Counted from the first letter of the stretch, positions 13,901 through 26,777 are shown. The stretch: 64,000 nt of DNA from Osmia lignaria lignaria (GCF_051020975.1 NC_135038.1:4834001-4898000); one strand, 5' to 3'. The notes: a model not told the origin generated them from the sequence alone. Program-made: numbers and translations.

Positions 13901-16900
13901 AACGAACACTTATACAAAGTGTGGTGGGTAAGTAGGTGTTGTAGGCGTGTTGTTTGTGATTTCGGGGCATTTGGAGTTTTATTTTTTTTTTTTTTTTTTT
14001 AACTTACCATAGTAACGTCATCTATTTTTGAGATACTTCGAACAAATATGTTGACGCGGACAACCGCGGGCCCATCTAACATAGCAAACAGAATAAATAA
14101 AATTAATCAATCGTTGAGTAATATGAAACGCATCGATTTTTGGGTGTTTATGAGAGAAAAATAAACGGATGCTTCTCGATTAGTCGTAACAATGTAACAT
14201 CTTTCTTTCGATAACGTTTCTAATATTCCTTGCAACGACGTTGATATACATTCTTTTATTATCGTTAGCCGTTCACGCTTTTCTGTATCCTTCGAAATAC
14301 GTACGTCTTATCGTTCTCTTCGCTCGATTTGCATAAACGAAGAAAAATGGTGTGATCGATAAAAATAAAAAGATTCACAGAAGACTGGTTTCGTCTGGTG
14401 GTGTCAAGTGAAAAATCGTGAATTCAAATAAATAAGAATAGTTATGATACCCTGTTTAACAGAGTCTCGAAGGTAATGGATCATTTATCGAGATCATAAT
14501 AGATGCGCACAGTTCGACAAGTTAGAAAAGATCTTTATTCAATTACTTTCCCGAACTTTCGCTGCTTTTAAATCGAATCGAAACGACGTGGAATTGATGG
14601 GTGAAATGGCGCGTTGAAACTTGTTTGATGGAAGAAAGAATCGACTCCTTTCTAACTTGTTGAGCCGTATATAATCAATGGAAATATATAGCGAGTTTAA
14701 GAATGATTTTTTCATTGTAATAATAGTCTAGTTTCTCGTGTATAATCCTTTTCGATTCATCGCGTATAACGAGGCAGGTTCCTCTAATTGTTATTTTACG
14801 AATCAAACGACCAAACTAATAATCAAAAAGCAAACTAGTGAAACAATGTACACAGATACGAAAAGCATCGAAAGAATACAAAATGAATAAAAAGAAGAAA
14901 AAAATAGAAGAAAATAATAGCAACCATATACTCAACAATATACAAAATTCTAACGATCGTTAAAGCGTTGTTTCAAACGTGTTGAGACAACAAAGCGTCA
15001 CGCAGTGATAAATACCGTGATCGATTTAATTGGATCGAGTAGAGCTGTGGGAAAATTATTCTGTCATCTTGAAGAATAATCGAATTTTTCAATAGACGTG
15101 TCCTATTTCGAATTCTAGTATTAGTTCCTCATTTTAAATTTACGCAAAACACTAATGAATCGTAGAAGATTAATATATCATTATTAATGGGTAATTGATT
15201 GATTGGTATAATCGTTGTTTAAACGAGCCAGGCGTATCGTCCTGAGCCATACAGAGTGTCTGCGTAACATTCCGCCCTACATGAACCAGGACAAGACGTC
15301 AGACACGTTAATATTGCCTAATGATTGTTTTTAAAAAAATGGAAAAAAGATATCCTTCTTAGGTTGCTTCATAGCTTTCAATTGGTTCGATCCAACTGGG
15401 ATTAAGTTCTGCTTAAAGCACGAACAATTAAACTGTTTCTTTTGAAAACGTGAATGTGTCCATAGAACGTAGATTCGGAGTGGTTTATACTCTTCCCAGG
15501 GGGGTAAAAATTGGTAAAGGGAACGGAGACGTGGGTAGCCGTCTGCCCACCAAAGGGTTAATCTACTTAAACGTTTAACGTGAGCTTCAGAAATGACGAT
15601 AAGTAGCTTAGTTTGCACGATTGCTGGAATTAACGTGATAAAAATTGTATAGAAGCTTGTTAAATCAGATCAAAGTAAAACGGATAACGATCAGTGGTAA
15701 GTTTGGAAAATTTCAAGGGTAAAATCTTGAGAGAAAATATCAGAGAAACCGTGTTTCCTAAAAAAAAAAAAAAAAAAACCAGCACACCAGTAGAACGACA
15801 CTCAAACCACTATCGCAATCAGCATTTTAATGAAACTCATTTGTGCATAGGAAAAATCGTTAAATCATCAAGCATTAGAAGAAACTAACGGGATGAAATC
15901 GGACGAAACCTATGAGAATCGACCGCCAATAATCCTCTCCTCTTTTCTTTGTTTCTCTTTCAATTTATACAGCCCCCCCTCATTATCACCTTTCAAACCA
16001 GAATTCTTTCTCTTCCTTTTCATTATTATTTTCATCCCCTTCCCAATTTGTTCTCTTCGTCCCTCTGCAACGTCTGTGCTTCCTACGTAGCATATATGTA
16101 TACATATATGTATATGTATATAAACTGTGTATGTACATAGGTGAAGAACATAGAAGCTATAATGCCACATGCCTGTAATCTATTTGCTAGAATGCTAATT
16201 ATCGTGTGAGATTAATTGGATAATCTAAATTAAGGGTATAGTCAATGTAATACATAGATGAAAGGAAAGTAAGTAATAAACTTGTGGTCTGATAGTGTGT
16301 GTGTGACAAGGGAGGAGATTAACACAGTAGACGAATCGATGGGAATAAGACAGAATAAGACTGTTTTTGTTCATTATTTTTCAGAATCTACGACAGGGGT
16401 CCAGTGAACAGTGTTTCCAGATCAAAGGTATTTCATTGTTGAATCGTATTTAATGATTCTTACATGAGATAAGAGATTGGTGAGAAGATTGCTTTTTTAA
16501 AATTCTTTTTAATTAATTTCCAATTAAAAATCTATTGGAAATTCAATAATTGGGGTTCTTCCGAGTATTTTCGACGTTGTGCACTGATTTAAATCTCTAC
16601 TACTACTTGTAAAAAAGAATAGTAGAAACAATCGTCGCGACTTTTCATTTTTGGAAATGAAATTGGACCAATTAAAAGTTCAAGCAATCTTCTGAATATT
16701 TTTTTCTTGAAAGGACCATTGTTTGAAGGAAGAATCAATAAATACGAGCCTCGGGCAGAGACCCCGTACGCATTTGTTCCTCGATGAATTTTCATTGAAA
16801 ATCAGATTAAAATAGAGATATTTGCATAAAAATACGTGTTTACCTAAACGATCGCGATACAGCCTGTAACGAATTTATTGTTATAATCAGCGTACGATTC

Positions 16901-17051
16901 TCCTTCGTTGTTTTTCATAGAAATTCCAATTGACTCTGGTATCACTGAGAGAAATAGTGTTGATATAATATTAGGTTGTTGCATATCGAATGGGCAATTT
17001 CGGAGCATAGAAAATCTGACGCGATTTCGTGACACAAAAATATTCATGGCA

Positions 17052-17088
<37 letters not shown>

Positions 17089-20000
17089 CAAAAAATAAAC
17101 TTGACGCCCTTCGAAATCACCTCAGAATCTCTGCGCACGGAAGATCGATAATTTGATAAGAAACAATCTAATATAATCTAATGAAGGTAACGGAGAAAAG
17201 GGACAAGATGCTAGCCTGCTGCCATTTGCTGTTTCGTTGCCGTTCTCGTATTGGGTGCTCAGGCCATTTTCTTACCGAGGCTCTAAAACCTACTATTGCG
17301 CCTACTTTATCTTGCAAGCAACAGAAAAATAAAGGAAACAGTACCGGCCAAGAGAGAAATGGCATTGCACCGCGTTAAAGATTGGTTTTGATTGGTTTTA
17401 ATGTATACTTACCATCTTGATGTCACTAATTGTCGCAATGCTTCGCACAAACAGGTTTACCCGGACAATGGCCGGCCCATCTAAGGGCAAAAACAACAGA
17501 GGCCCTTTTTAGTCAGTCAATCTTTGTCGTGTCTTACAATACTCTACTGGAATAGTATTTTTTTTGTTTTTTGTTTGTTCTTTCGTTTTATAGAATTGTC
17601 GTCTCGAGCTATTCGATCGCCTAAAGCTCGATCAACGGCCGTATTCTTATTTCTGGGGGAAAAGGGGGAGGGGTGGAAATTATTCAGGGTACAAATTTGG
17701 GACAGAACCGTTTCGTTCCTAATTCGATATTAAAATGTAAAGTGTGAACAATCTTCTCCACTAATGTGAATTATTACGGGTTACGTTTGGATAGACAACA
17801 CACATGTGAACACACAACGATCCGTCTTTGCTTTGCCACAAACTATTATTGACTCTCTGGATGTGCTCTCGGAAGACGATATTTCATTTTGTGTGTAGGT
17901 CTAACGAGAAAATAATAATAATAAAAAAAAAAGAACAGTTCTAAAAGCAAACTCGAAAGCTACAGGCAAAAGTGCTGTGATCAAAGGGTTCAAGAGACCA
18001 AAAGAGACGTGGCAATCGGGTTTCAACATTGATAAACACACATCTTTTCTTTTAGATAATACATATTGTATATGTATATATAAGTGGACAGAATTTCACC
18101 ATATTATTATTCCCCCCTTCTTCGTCAAAAATAATAATAGTATTAATATCACAACCGAGCGTCAAGTGTGTTAAGTTTCAAATCAATAATCGTGTGGAAA
18201 TTTTGTTCGAAAGAACAAAGATTATCTTGTTCATTATATCAAATAATTTGCTCTTCGAGCAAGACGACTGGTTAATTAGCATGAAAAAAAAGAAAAAGAA
18301 AGAAAAAGTTTCGATTCTCATAAGCGGAAACGAGGTATCTGGTTTACGTTTCTAATCAGGAATGCCTCTGCAGTGGTAAATTAGTGTGACCCAAAAAAAA
18401 ATTAATGTACAAACACGTTCCCTGTTAGCTAAGAGAAAGAGCAACTGCTGAGAATGCTTGGTGTCACGAACAACATAAAGCTGCAGGCGGTACAAAGTCG
18501 ACTGTAATTATCGATGATATATGTATACATTTTTCCTTCTCTCTCTGACCTATCAAACAATAGGAAAAGGAATTCGTGGTCCAATTCTTTCTTTTTTTTT
18601 TTTCTTGCCCTCTGACAATCTTCATTCTGCACAGTTTCGTACAGAACATACAGGTGTATCACAGACAAGATCTACGTTGAACAGGTATCACCGTTCGAAC
18701 GTCAATTTATTATTTAACATACGCGACGTATTGTATATTTATATTCAGCAGATATGCTTGAATTAAAATTTGCAATCGACAAAGAATACTGTAGATTTTC
18801 ATCGAAAGTAAAAAATTGTAATAGAAATAAGCAAAATATAAAACAGTCCCACATTAACGTCAGCGCTAAGTAGTTCCGGTAACGGATAAGTCAGACGCAT
18901 TCTTGGAGAACGCTTGAAAAGAAAAAGAATCATTTCAAATCTACGCACACGGAAACAAACGATGCATAATTGTAATAACTAACATCTCACACGACATATT
19001 CACAGAGAAACATACAAGAAATAAATTACAAACTCGATATCGAAGAAACGAAATGATTGTTTCGATATACGAATACGTGTTTGAAGTTTTAACTATCAAA
19101 CAGCTTCATACAAAGCAAGAAAATAAAGAAACGAAGTAAAAGAAACCTTTGCTTCCAATCGAACTGGCATCATCCTACTTTATATCCTCAGCAAGGTAGC
19201 ATCATCCCCCTCTTACCTCTTAATTCCCTTTTCAAGCATCCTTGTGTCTTCGACAGAACGCTTTACGTATACCATACACTTGCAATCTTTTTGCAATAAT
19301 CACACGAATTTTTACAATTATTCTACACTCTTCTTGTTCCTTTTCAAGCGGAAGCTGTACCATGCTGCAAACTCTAGATACGCGTTAACCGGTGCAAGTA
19401 CAATCATTTTCAATGGTATTCAAATGAAATTTGAAGCTGGACGAAAATTTGATAGGTAAAATTTCATTATTTTTCTCGTCACTTTTAAATATTTAAAAGT
19501 TTGGATAATTAGATTCTTTCGAAAGGTAAATAGATTTATATCATGAAAGTTTTCAACCGGAGATAACAAATTTATAATTATTTTCATGCTGCAAATTTTA
19601 CACGTTAATCCCTTTAAAAAGAATCGAATTATCCAAACGTTGAAGACAAAAGCGAGGGAAATATTTAACTTTCGACTAGCTTGAAATTATCGAGAATGAT
19701 TTGAAAATTGTTTTCTGAAAAAACTGAATAAAATTTCTCGACCAATTAACGCGCAAAGAATTTCCTCCTCCGATCAATCTCGAAAGATACTTTCCGTCGT
19801 GTCTACACAAGCTTTCAAGAGAACTTGAAACGACCCAGATACAAGTCATCGTCTCTTGAAATATTGTTCGAAAATTTCATCGGGCGACGGTGAAGAAAAA
19901 TCGAAGCAATATCGCAAAAGTAGAAGAATTGCATCGAGAAAGTTTCGAACAGTCTAAGAAATCCTCCTCTCGGGAAGAAGAAACAGAAATAGCCGGATTA

Positions 20001-21247
20001 GACGATCAACGTGCACAGTATCAATGGTGAAAATATTCGGAAAATTTCTGTGATAAATAACACAGGGGAACACCTGTGCATCCGTTTCACGAAACAAAAG
20101 TGTTCTTCATTGTTTTTGCCAACATTCTATCGTCACGAGACGACAGGAAAGCGTACCAGATAGTCGTATCGACAAAAATCGTCTTGAATCAGCACGCATT
20201 TTCGTCTCGGATCCGCTTCGAATGCCTGAAATTTATCGGCATTTTGCCAATCGACCGAATATGTACCATCTTCTTTCGCTTTCTCAACATATGTTCCCTC
20301 GACGCGAGATAATTCAACCCTTCTTCAAATTTCTAAATTTACCTTCATTGATATAGTATTCCAGGCTTCTTATATATCAAATATACTGTTTTCTCTTGTA
20401 TACTTAAGATTACCAAAATGATTTTGCTTTATTTCTACAATTTCTTCAAATTTAATCAAGGATTACATCAATTTTCAAATAATTGGATTCATAATCTGAA
20501 AAAGGGTTGAACAGCGCTTCCTTAGATTCCGGTTTAAACGCCTCGTGGTGTGATCGAAGATCATCATTCTTCGTGGTCGAAAATTGAAACGCATATCCGA
20601 TTCTCGACATCAAAATAAAATATAATCTTGTTTCGAGTTAAGATTTCTTAACAAACGTATCCCGAACACTCGCGTCTTTTTTTAAATAACTTTCTAAATC
20701 GATCGACCAATACGCAAGTGTTAGTTTAAATATTATTCGAATGCGAAATATTCTCTTTAAATTTAGAAAAAAAAAATAAATAAATAAAAAAAGAAAAAAT
20801 CGCAAAGATTTCACGAATTTCGAGCTAGGTTCGAAACTCGTTCGTAATTATACCCGACTCGTTACGACGCGTTGGTAATAATTGGTCGATTTGGTAAGGA
20901 GGGCTGGAAGGAATAATGGACGTAAGAAGAATATTGGTATATTCACCTGTTGCATTCTCTCCACTGGGCCGGATACGGGCGTCGTATCGTCCTGGTCCTA
21001 AAATGGTGTCCAACACTTGCTTCTCCTTTTCCCGGTAGTTCACCGTCGGTTGCTGCGCACATCTGTAATCAGATACGATGCTCTCCGAATTATCAATATT
21101 CAAAATTCAAAATTAATTTTCGGTAGAAAACCAGCATAACTATGTAGGTATTGACGAGAAGAGTTTAATATGTACAGGTTATACGCACCTTGATGGATGT
21201 AGCAAGATTGTTAGTAACACCAATAACTTCAATACTCCAGGCCACAT
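1910..21247 (-). CDS. GluCl: Glutamate-gated chloride channel (GluCl), 3'-truncated by window edge
   Basis: Cys-loop ligand-gated chloride channel subunit of the neuronal and muscle plasma membrane, opened by glutamate; the GluCl family is the main ivermectin target. Coding exons on the minus strand: 21189-21247, 20947-21062, one of three exon 3 copies (17413-17480, 14008-14075 or 9774-9841), 3077-3146, 2843-2996, 2689-2771, 2490-2624, 2272-2424, 1910-2190. With one exon 3 they total 1119 nt, 373 codons, and all phases join. Seen: signal peptide starting MWPGVLKLLVLLTILL; Cys-loop CPMNLKLYPLDRQTC; the second GluCl/GlyR cysteine pair (DYCNSK and GEYSC); M1 around YYLIQIYIPCC; the anion-selectivity PAR motif before M2; M2 around TTLLTMATQTSG; M3 around GVCLTFVFGALLEF with the wild-type glycine before VCL. 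The last visible exon ends in NFAM at a GT donor, so the rest of the M3-M4 loop, M4 and the C-terminus lie left of the window. Confidence 0.96.
8900..9010. repeat. 111-bp element with terminal inverted repeats (copy 1)
   Basis: Begins TGTACAGTACCGAGCACGG and ends TTGCTCGATACTGTACA, so about 16 terminal bases are inverted copies with one mismatch. The interior has further self-complementary blocks based on CCCTAGGG. Shares both ends with the element at 12499-12568. It could be a small MITE or a transcribed hairpin. It lies in the GluCl intron between exon 4 and the third exon 3 copy. No clear target-site duplication was identified. Confidence 0.7.
9774..9841 (-). CDS. GluCl: GluCl alternative exon 3, third and most divergent copy
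   Basis: A 68-nt exon with acceptor TTAG and donor ATG|GTGAGT. It reads (E)GPTNVNVNIFLRSISKIDDYYM. It shares NIFLRSISKIDD with the second copy but has TNVNVN where the others have A(I/V)VRVN, a 3c-type exon. The first residue changes from Asp to Glu because the exon begins AG rather than AT. Confidence 0.92.
12499..12568. repeat. 70-bp element with the same terminal inverted repeats (copy 2)
   Basis: Begins TGTAGAGTACCGAGCACGG and ends TTGCTCGATACTGTACA, the same ends as copy 1, but has a different and shorter centre. That centre folds on itself: GGACATCCCT pairs with AAGGGTGTCC. Conserved ends with a variable, still self-complementary middle suggest a family of hairpin elements. It lies in the intron between the second and third exon 3 copies. 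Confidence 0.7.
14008..14075 (-). CDS. GluCl: GluCl alternative exon 3, second copy
   Basis: A 68-nt exon with acceptor TTAG and donor ATG|GTAAGT, preceded in the given strand by a long T run. It reads (D)GPAVVRVNIFVRSISKIDDVTM, a 3b-type exon. It differs from the first copy mainly at the end (SKIDDVTM in place of ATISDIKM), so it alters the first beta strands of the extracellular domain. Confidence 0.93.
17413..17480 (-). CDS. GluCl: GluCl alternative exon 3, first copy
   Basis: A 68-nt exon between acceptor CTTAG and donor ATG|GTAAGT. It enters at phase 1 and leaves at phase 0. It reads (D)GPAIVRVNLFVRSIATISDIKM, the start of the ligand-binding domain. It is the closest copy to exon 2 and resembles the common insect 3a-type exon ending ISDIKM. 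Its length and phase match the other two copies, so the three are interchangeable but cannot be combined: two copies together would shift the frame. Confidence 0.93.
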
Positions 21248-21256
21248 TGCGGCAGC
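21189..21256 (-). CDS. GluCl: GluCl exon 1: start codon and signal peptide
   Basis: The acceptor TTGCATTGCAG precedes a 9-nt leader and ATG at 21247, in the context GCCGCAATG. The exon encodes MWPGVLKLLVLLTILLHPSR and ends at donor AAG|GTGCGT, splitting an Arg codon that is completed by exon 2 (20947-21062). Exon 2 then reads CAQQPTVNYREKEKQVLD and ends ENAT before the split glycine/aspartate codon. NAT is an N-glycosylation sequon. Confidence 0.9.
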
Positions 21257-23295
21257 CTGCAATGCAAAAATAAACGAATTATTATAATAATAACAAATTA
21301 CAATTACGAGATTGAAAAGAAAAAGCATTTTACAAGTAATTTATTCCATGTTCCTGGATCTCGACGTTGTCCGACAACGCGCGAACCTGTACTACTTGCC
21401 GATCGTCTGACCACACGCTGACCTACTCTACTGCGGAACATAACCAACCACAAAATGAAGCCTCATCCGTTTTTCCCTTTTCTCGTTCATTATTTTCTGA
21501 GGCAAAATGTTACGTATCGAAATCGCGAATATTTTCCACGTATTTCAATACTAAACACTTTCAGGTAGAGATCACGGAAATAAATTCATACCCACGCGAC
21601 GCGGTTACTTTATTCGCTACTATTAACCTCGAATATTCACAAAGAAAGGAAAAAAGAGAGGAATAAAATAATATCGAAGGAGAAACGATAACATCGTTCT
21701 TTATCGTTCAAAGGGTTAAATGAAAATTGCGCTTGTAATGAACGCGCGAACGATTGCTAATTGGATAGCCGGATTCGATTTCTTCGATTCCGTGTAAATT
21801 AGAACGCGCGTTCGATTACCAGTGATCGATCGACGCCGCGATTCGTCCAACACAATTACCTCGATTGATAATTAACCGATGCAAGAGGCGTCCAAGAGAG
21901 GATAAAGCTTTTGAACGCTTGTATTAAAGTGTTCCCCTCCCTATAAATACGAAACAACAAAATATATCTAATTAAGATACTTATGAATGTGTCAACTTAA
22001 CTTGGGGATATCAAAACGAAATGATTAATAAGTTCCGGTCAGATTAGGTTATATTTTTACTAAGCTGTTGCAACAAATGTGTTCACTGTCTAGTAAATAA
22101 ATACATTTTTTATATTCAGTTGATACTTTTACTACAACATGTACTTATTGTTATCTGTCGGTCGGGGAACAAGTAAATAGAACGTTCGATTGAATAGCAC
22201 AATATCGTGTGTTCCATTTAATTACTCGAGATGTTAAAAGAGATAGCAGGATGCGAAAAGTAAATAATTGTTGTAAACGGATAGTTGTCCGAATTAGGTC
22301 AACATCGTTTTACATATACATATATGTATGTATACGTGAGAGAAACGTGTTTGTCTTCCTCGTTTCTCGAGAACGGTTAATTTCTTTATCAAACAAATTC
22401 TGGATGTACGAAAGCGTTTTTAAGTAATTGCTTTCCCTTCCGTATGTAAACGCGTCCATCTGGCGTTAATTTTAATCAAGCAAAGTACGATGAGAGTTCG
22501 ATCATGCAGTTCGATGGTAAAACAGATTGTTTCCCGTGAACCTCTGTCAAAAAGGCGCGACAAAAAAGATATTACGAAGAGCCATCTGTTTCTTTCGTTC
22601 GGTGTGAAAATTTAGAAAACACTCTTGTTTAATTATTTCGCGCCGAATACAAAACACACGATGGAATAATTCTTTGATAGCAATGATAAGCGTCTGTTAG
22701 ATTCGAATAAACAGGTATATCGGGTAAATAAATTGATCGCAAGTTTATGGTGGGAAAAATAAAACTGATGGTTTGCAACAACTAGGTAACCAACTTTCAT
22801 GTTGAAGTCAAGGGATCCATAGCTGTGTTACGCACGATCCCCACCACCAAGCTTCATCTCTTTTCGCTATTCTATCCTCTCCTATCCGCATCCCCCTTTT
22901 ACTTTAACGTTCGATCTGTTGATTTCTATCAATCATTTCATACGTCCCACGAACCGACTCTAATTTCCACGATTTTCCTATCGATTATCGTTCAATTCTA
23001 GCCTAGACTATGCTCTCGCCCCCGGACAGAACCTACTCGAAATTTGATGTTTCACGCTAGTCTAATCGCATCGAATTCATCAATTAATCCGTCACATATT
23101 TAACTTGTAACTAAGAAGAAATTTCGTTTCGAACATATTTCCAGTATACAATGTTTCGAGGATTTGATACGTGGGTGGTGGCTCAACCGTTGACGTACAT
23201 TAACTACTCGAAAGCATTTGAAATGGATGTTGCTCAATATATTACATATAGACTAAGCGAAACGATTGAAAAATAAAAATAATATGTATCTTTAC

Positions 23296-23690
23296 CTGGA
23301 GAAGCTAATAATCTTAGGCGATGAGGGTTCCGTGATGTAGTGATACTGGCATGGCGCTCTCCGGTACGACACTGGAACTGTACTCGACTCGTGAAGTGTC
23401 CTACCTCGGAAGGTTCGTCTCCTGGACTGCCACCGTTCAGAAAGCCACATACACTCACACCTACTACCTGGTTGCTGGCACGCTATTGATCCTGGCCCAG
23501 ACACCCGCCGACCCACGCAGACGCTTAGCGTTGCCGCGTCGCTTTAGCAACATGACGTCATTCGACTTCCCAAACCCCCGTAACCAAACGACGACGACGA
23601 CGACGAACTACCTCTATGCATCGTCGTCCCTCCTTTTTCTTCCCTCTTTTCGTACAGGTTACCACCGCTAGCGCCACCAGCTTTTGCTCA
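23296..23690 (-). other. GluCl: Probable GluCl 5' UTR exon and promoter region
   Basis: On the minus strand the donor CCAG|GTAAAG ends an exon at 23296, and the coding exon 1 acceptor at 21257 requires an upstream non-coding exon. The upstream boundary is not visible; the range covers the more GC-rich stretch before the sequence becomes AT-rich again. It contains an ACG trinucleotide run near 23587-23605. No TATA box or clear initiator could be chosen. Confidence 0.45.
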
Positions 23691-24347
23691 TCGTGTACCA
23701 TCAACCACCCGATTTACTTCTTTGCTTACAAATATATACATGTATATATATACGTATATACATATTGCAATTTTGTACTGTGTATGAATAAAGTCGCATC
23801 GACATGTTACCTTTCAAACAGGATTCATATATTTTATTTATGAATCTTTCTCGTTCGTTTGAAAAGAATATCTACGCGTTGCTGTAATTCAATTTAATTC
23901 CTAATTATGCCGTTTCAATTCTGATTCGTATAGGATTTTGACTGTTTTAGATTTTCTGGCTAATTCTCTCGTTCACGATTCTGATTCTTTGTCCATTCTA
24001 AAGACGTATGACTTCTTGAAGAATTCATTTTCAATCTACGACATAAACAATACTTCGATGAACGTTTTTATTATTGTCATCCTTGAGTCGTGTTATGCAA
24101 ATGAATATATCGTACAGGCTATAAAAATGTCTTTCAAAAAAAAAAGTAAGCAGTTTTTGTTTTTTAATCTTTTTCGCTATTATTATTATATAATTACAAT
24201 TACTATATGTAAGATGCTAATGTACACTGTGTAAATGACAAAGATACAACTGTACTTGATTACAGGAAGGCATCAGGTTCCTTACAAGTTTACATTAAGA
24301 AACATGTCATTAATAGGTGGAAGATTAAAAAAAAAATAAAAAATACA
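23691..24347. other. Intergenic region between GluCl 5' end and PTCD2-like 3' end
   Basis: AT-rich spacer with a TATA/GTATAC microsatellite around 23730-23765. A 98-codon plus-strand open frame at 23938-24234 is compositionally like non-coding AT-rich DNA and was not accepted. Contains the 3' UTR of the PTCD2-like gene (minus); no convincing polyadenylation signal was found. Confidence 0.5.
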
Positions 24348-25979
24348 TTACAGGTAATTCTTCAACCCTACTTTAAATTCATCTCTTGGACGATTCATGT
24401 GATTTCTACGGTCATTCAGATCTTCATTCATGGTTGAACGAAACTGTAAAGGCCGCAACAACTGTTCTTCTAAAGTTTTCTGTAAAAAAAATCATTATGT
24501 ATTAATTAAAATATACAGCTATGTATTTTTTATACCTTCTCAAATTGACTTACCTCTGACTCAATTCTTTGTTGCTGTCTGAGCTTCGATATAAGATACA
24601 TTATTTCGTCGCGTTCGCTTGCGTTCTCCTCTTTTAATTTTTCTTCGAGTTCACATATCTATACCAAAAATGAGGTTTATGTGGACTTTATTATAAGCTA
24701 ACTTTCAAATTCAATACTAAAATATATCAAATCCAGTTATTTATCAAGACCTAAAATGAGACTATAGTTGTACATACCACATCCGCATAAAAACCAAATT
24801 TGTGAGGGACTGATAGATCCTGTTCTGTTGAATATTTCAATATGGGAATTATTTGTAAATATCTTCCTAACTTTGTATATGCCAGGACTTTTAAACATCT
24901 AATAACTATAGAAGAATCCCTTTGTGCTACAGATAACATTTCGAGCGCCTCCTGAGGTGAATTATGTCTTATTGCTATGTAGGCCACAATTCCAGTTGCT
25001 CTACTTGTAGGTACTCGAATTTTACAGTGCTCTTTCCAATATCTTATTGCATACTCTGCTGCTTCAGGAGTGTTCTATTAAAACAATTATAAATATAATC
25101 AACATATTAATCAACATATATATCCATTAGTAGCATGAACAACTATTACCTCCTTAAAACAACCAGCATACGCTATAATAATAGTGCTTGTAGTGAATTC
25201 TTTGCCTTTAAATTTTTCTACAGTATCTATTACATCTCTTACATCTTGGTACATTTGGTGCTTATATAACAAACACAAAAGTATCCTTATCGCGGAGTGA
25301 TACATAAAAGTTTCTGTTAACTCAGGATTGTTAAATATATCTAATGCCTTTTGCGGTTCATTTAAATAATACAACATTCTCATTAATACAGGACCAAAAA
25401 CATATGAACCAAACTGCACATTATTCTTAAAATTAATAAATTTCTTTAACATTTCTGTTACTAATTGCAAGTCCTCTTCATTTGATTGTGCTAAATGTAT
25501 CATAGCTTTCAGATCTTCCGTAAAAATCACTCCATCTTCTTTGTCACAAATTTCTCTCATTTTAACACGAAAGGTATCTTCTATTGATACAAACTGATTA
25601 CGGAACACAAATCTTGTGTTTTCATATGAATGTATACCCAAATCTCGATCTGCATACAAAGTTCGTACGCTAACTACAAAAAAAATGTATGTATTAATTG
25701 ATGTAATCATAAATTGTTCAAGTATTATGAAACATTATTTGTATCATTATACATTATGATCTTTCCTTACATATAATTTATACATTATCTATCATTTTTA
25801 TTATTATAAAAATCATATATGTATGTACTTTCATTAATACGTTATTCGGCATAAACTTATTCAACATAATTTGAGGTTAAGGAGCTTACATACATACCAT
25901 TTATAAAATTCGATTTAGAGACTAGACTTTTTGCTAGACCAAGATTTAGTCTGAAAAGTCCTCTTAAACCGACTGCCAT
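24348..25979 (-). CDS. PTCD2: PTCD2-like pentatricopeptide repeat protein, mitochondrial
   Basis: PTCD2 proteins are mitochondrial PPR proteins linked to processing of cytochrome b-containing transcripts. Five minus-strand exons: 25898-25979, 25150-25673, 24778-25074, 24554-24658, 24348-24479. They total 1140 nt, 379 aa, close to the 388 aa of the human protein, with all phases continuous. The N-terminus MAVGLRGLFRLNLGLAKS is basic, lacks acidic residues and fits a mitochondrial presequence. Segments resembling PTCD2: LKAMIHLAQSNEEDLQLV, then FGSYVFGPVLMRMLYYL, then a PPR-like helical run ending TSTIIIAYAGCFKE. Exon 4 is acidic and basic mixed (coiled-coil-like). The start was chosen because it opens exon 1 just downstream of a short promoter interval and gives a presequence. 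Confidence 0.88.
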
Positions 25980-26160
25980 GATTTCACAATAAAATTGATG
26001 TTACAATTAATACAAATTATCTTTTCGCTTGCTATAATGCCGCAACGAGCTTATACTTTATCTGGTCTAAGCGCAAAAGAACCATGAATTCTATACCGGA
26101 AGAAGATAACAACAGCTTAGCATGCGGCTTCCGGGCTGTTATACAACTGTAATGAACACA
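25980..26160 (-). promoter_or_regulatory. Probable promoter and 5' UTR of the PTCD2-like gene
   Basis: Short stretch directly upstream of the PTCD2-like ATG, richer in GC than its surroundings (around CATGCGGCTTCCGGGC at about 26121). It contains CTTCCGG-type ETS-like core sequence, common at housekeeping promoters. Start site not determinable by eye. Confidence 0.35.
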
Positions 26161-26777
26161 ATAACTAAAATTTGATCAATATCTTCATAGATTTATGATT
26201 TTATTAAAAAATTATATTTTTAATTACTATATTTAAGTTTATTAATTGCTGACATATTTTAACAAAACAAGGATCTGTAATACTTAAAAAATTTATTTTA
26301 GACTTCTTAATTTATTAACGTGCAAAACAAAAAAATTACAAAATAAATTCACTTCAATTGGAAAATAATTCTACTTGTTTCTATATATATATATATACTT
26401 TGATTCAAACTATCTATGTGAATTACTTCGAGATAATTTTTAGATTAGAATATACAAATGAAAATGGCAGTAAATGACTTCTGACTTTAGAAAATAGCAT
26501 CAATATTGCATCAATTTATTTTTTTGGTAATATATTCTATGTATTAATTAAATTTATTAAGCATTATTTTAATTTTTATTGTACATTATTAATATATTAC
26601 ACTTATATTTACTACATTATATCATATTTTTGTACTTACAATTTACTTTCATTTACTCTTCATATTTTACATTAATTACAGTTTCTATCAATATTCTAAA
26701 AGCTACTTAACATAAAAATTATATATAATAAAAGTTATTTCTATTCACAAATAAGAAATGATATCATACAGTATCAA
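26161..26777. other. Very AT-rich 3' flank of the POLR1D-like gene
   Basis: No coding signal on either strand. On the minus strand AATAAA occurs at 26575-26580 and 26553-26558, possible polyadenylation signals for the POLR1D-like gene. In particular, no exon resembling the RNA polymerase AC19 domain (POLR1D isoform 1) was found here. Confidence 0.5.

Larger units (their letters stand above)
3147..20946. other. GluCl introns around the three exon 3 copies
   Basis: Four large intron segments of about 6.6, 4.2, 3.3 and 3.5 kb separate exon 4, the three exon 3 copies and exon 2. They hold homopolymer runs (for example T32 at about 17058-17089), AT-rich microsatellites near 9601-9645 and 16091-16125, and the two inverted-repeat elements listed separately. 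Open frames of 60-120 codons here show no family resemblance or splice support. Confidence 0.7.
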
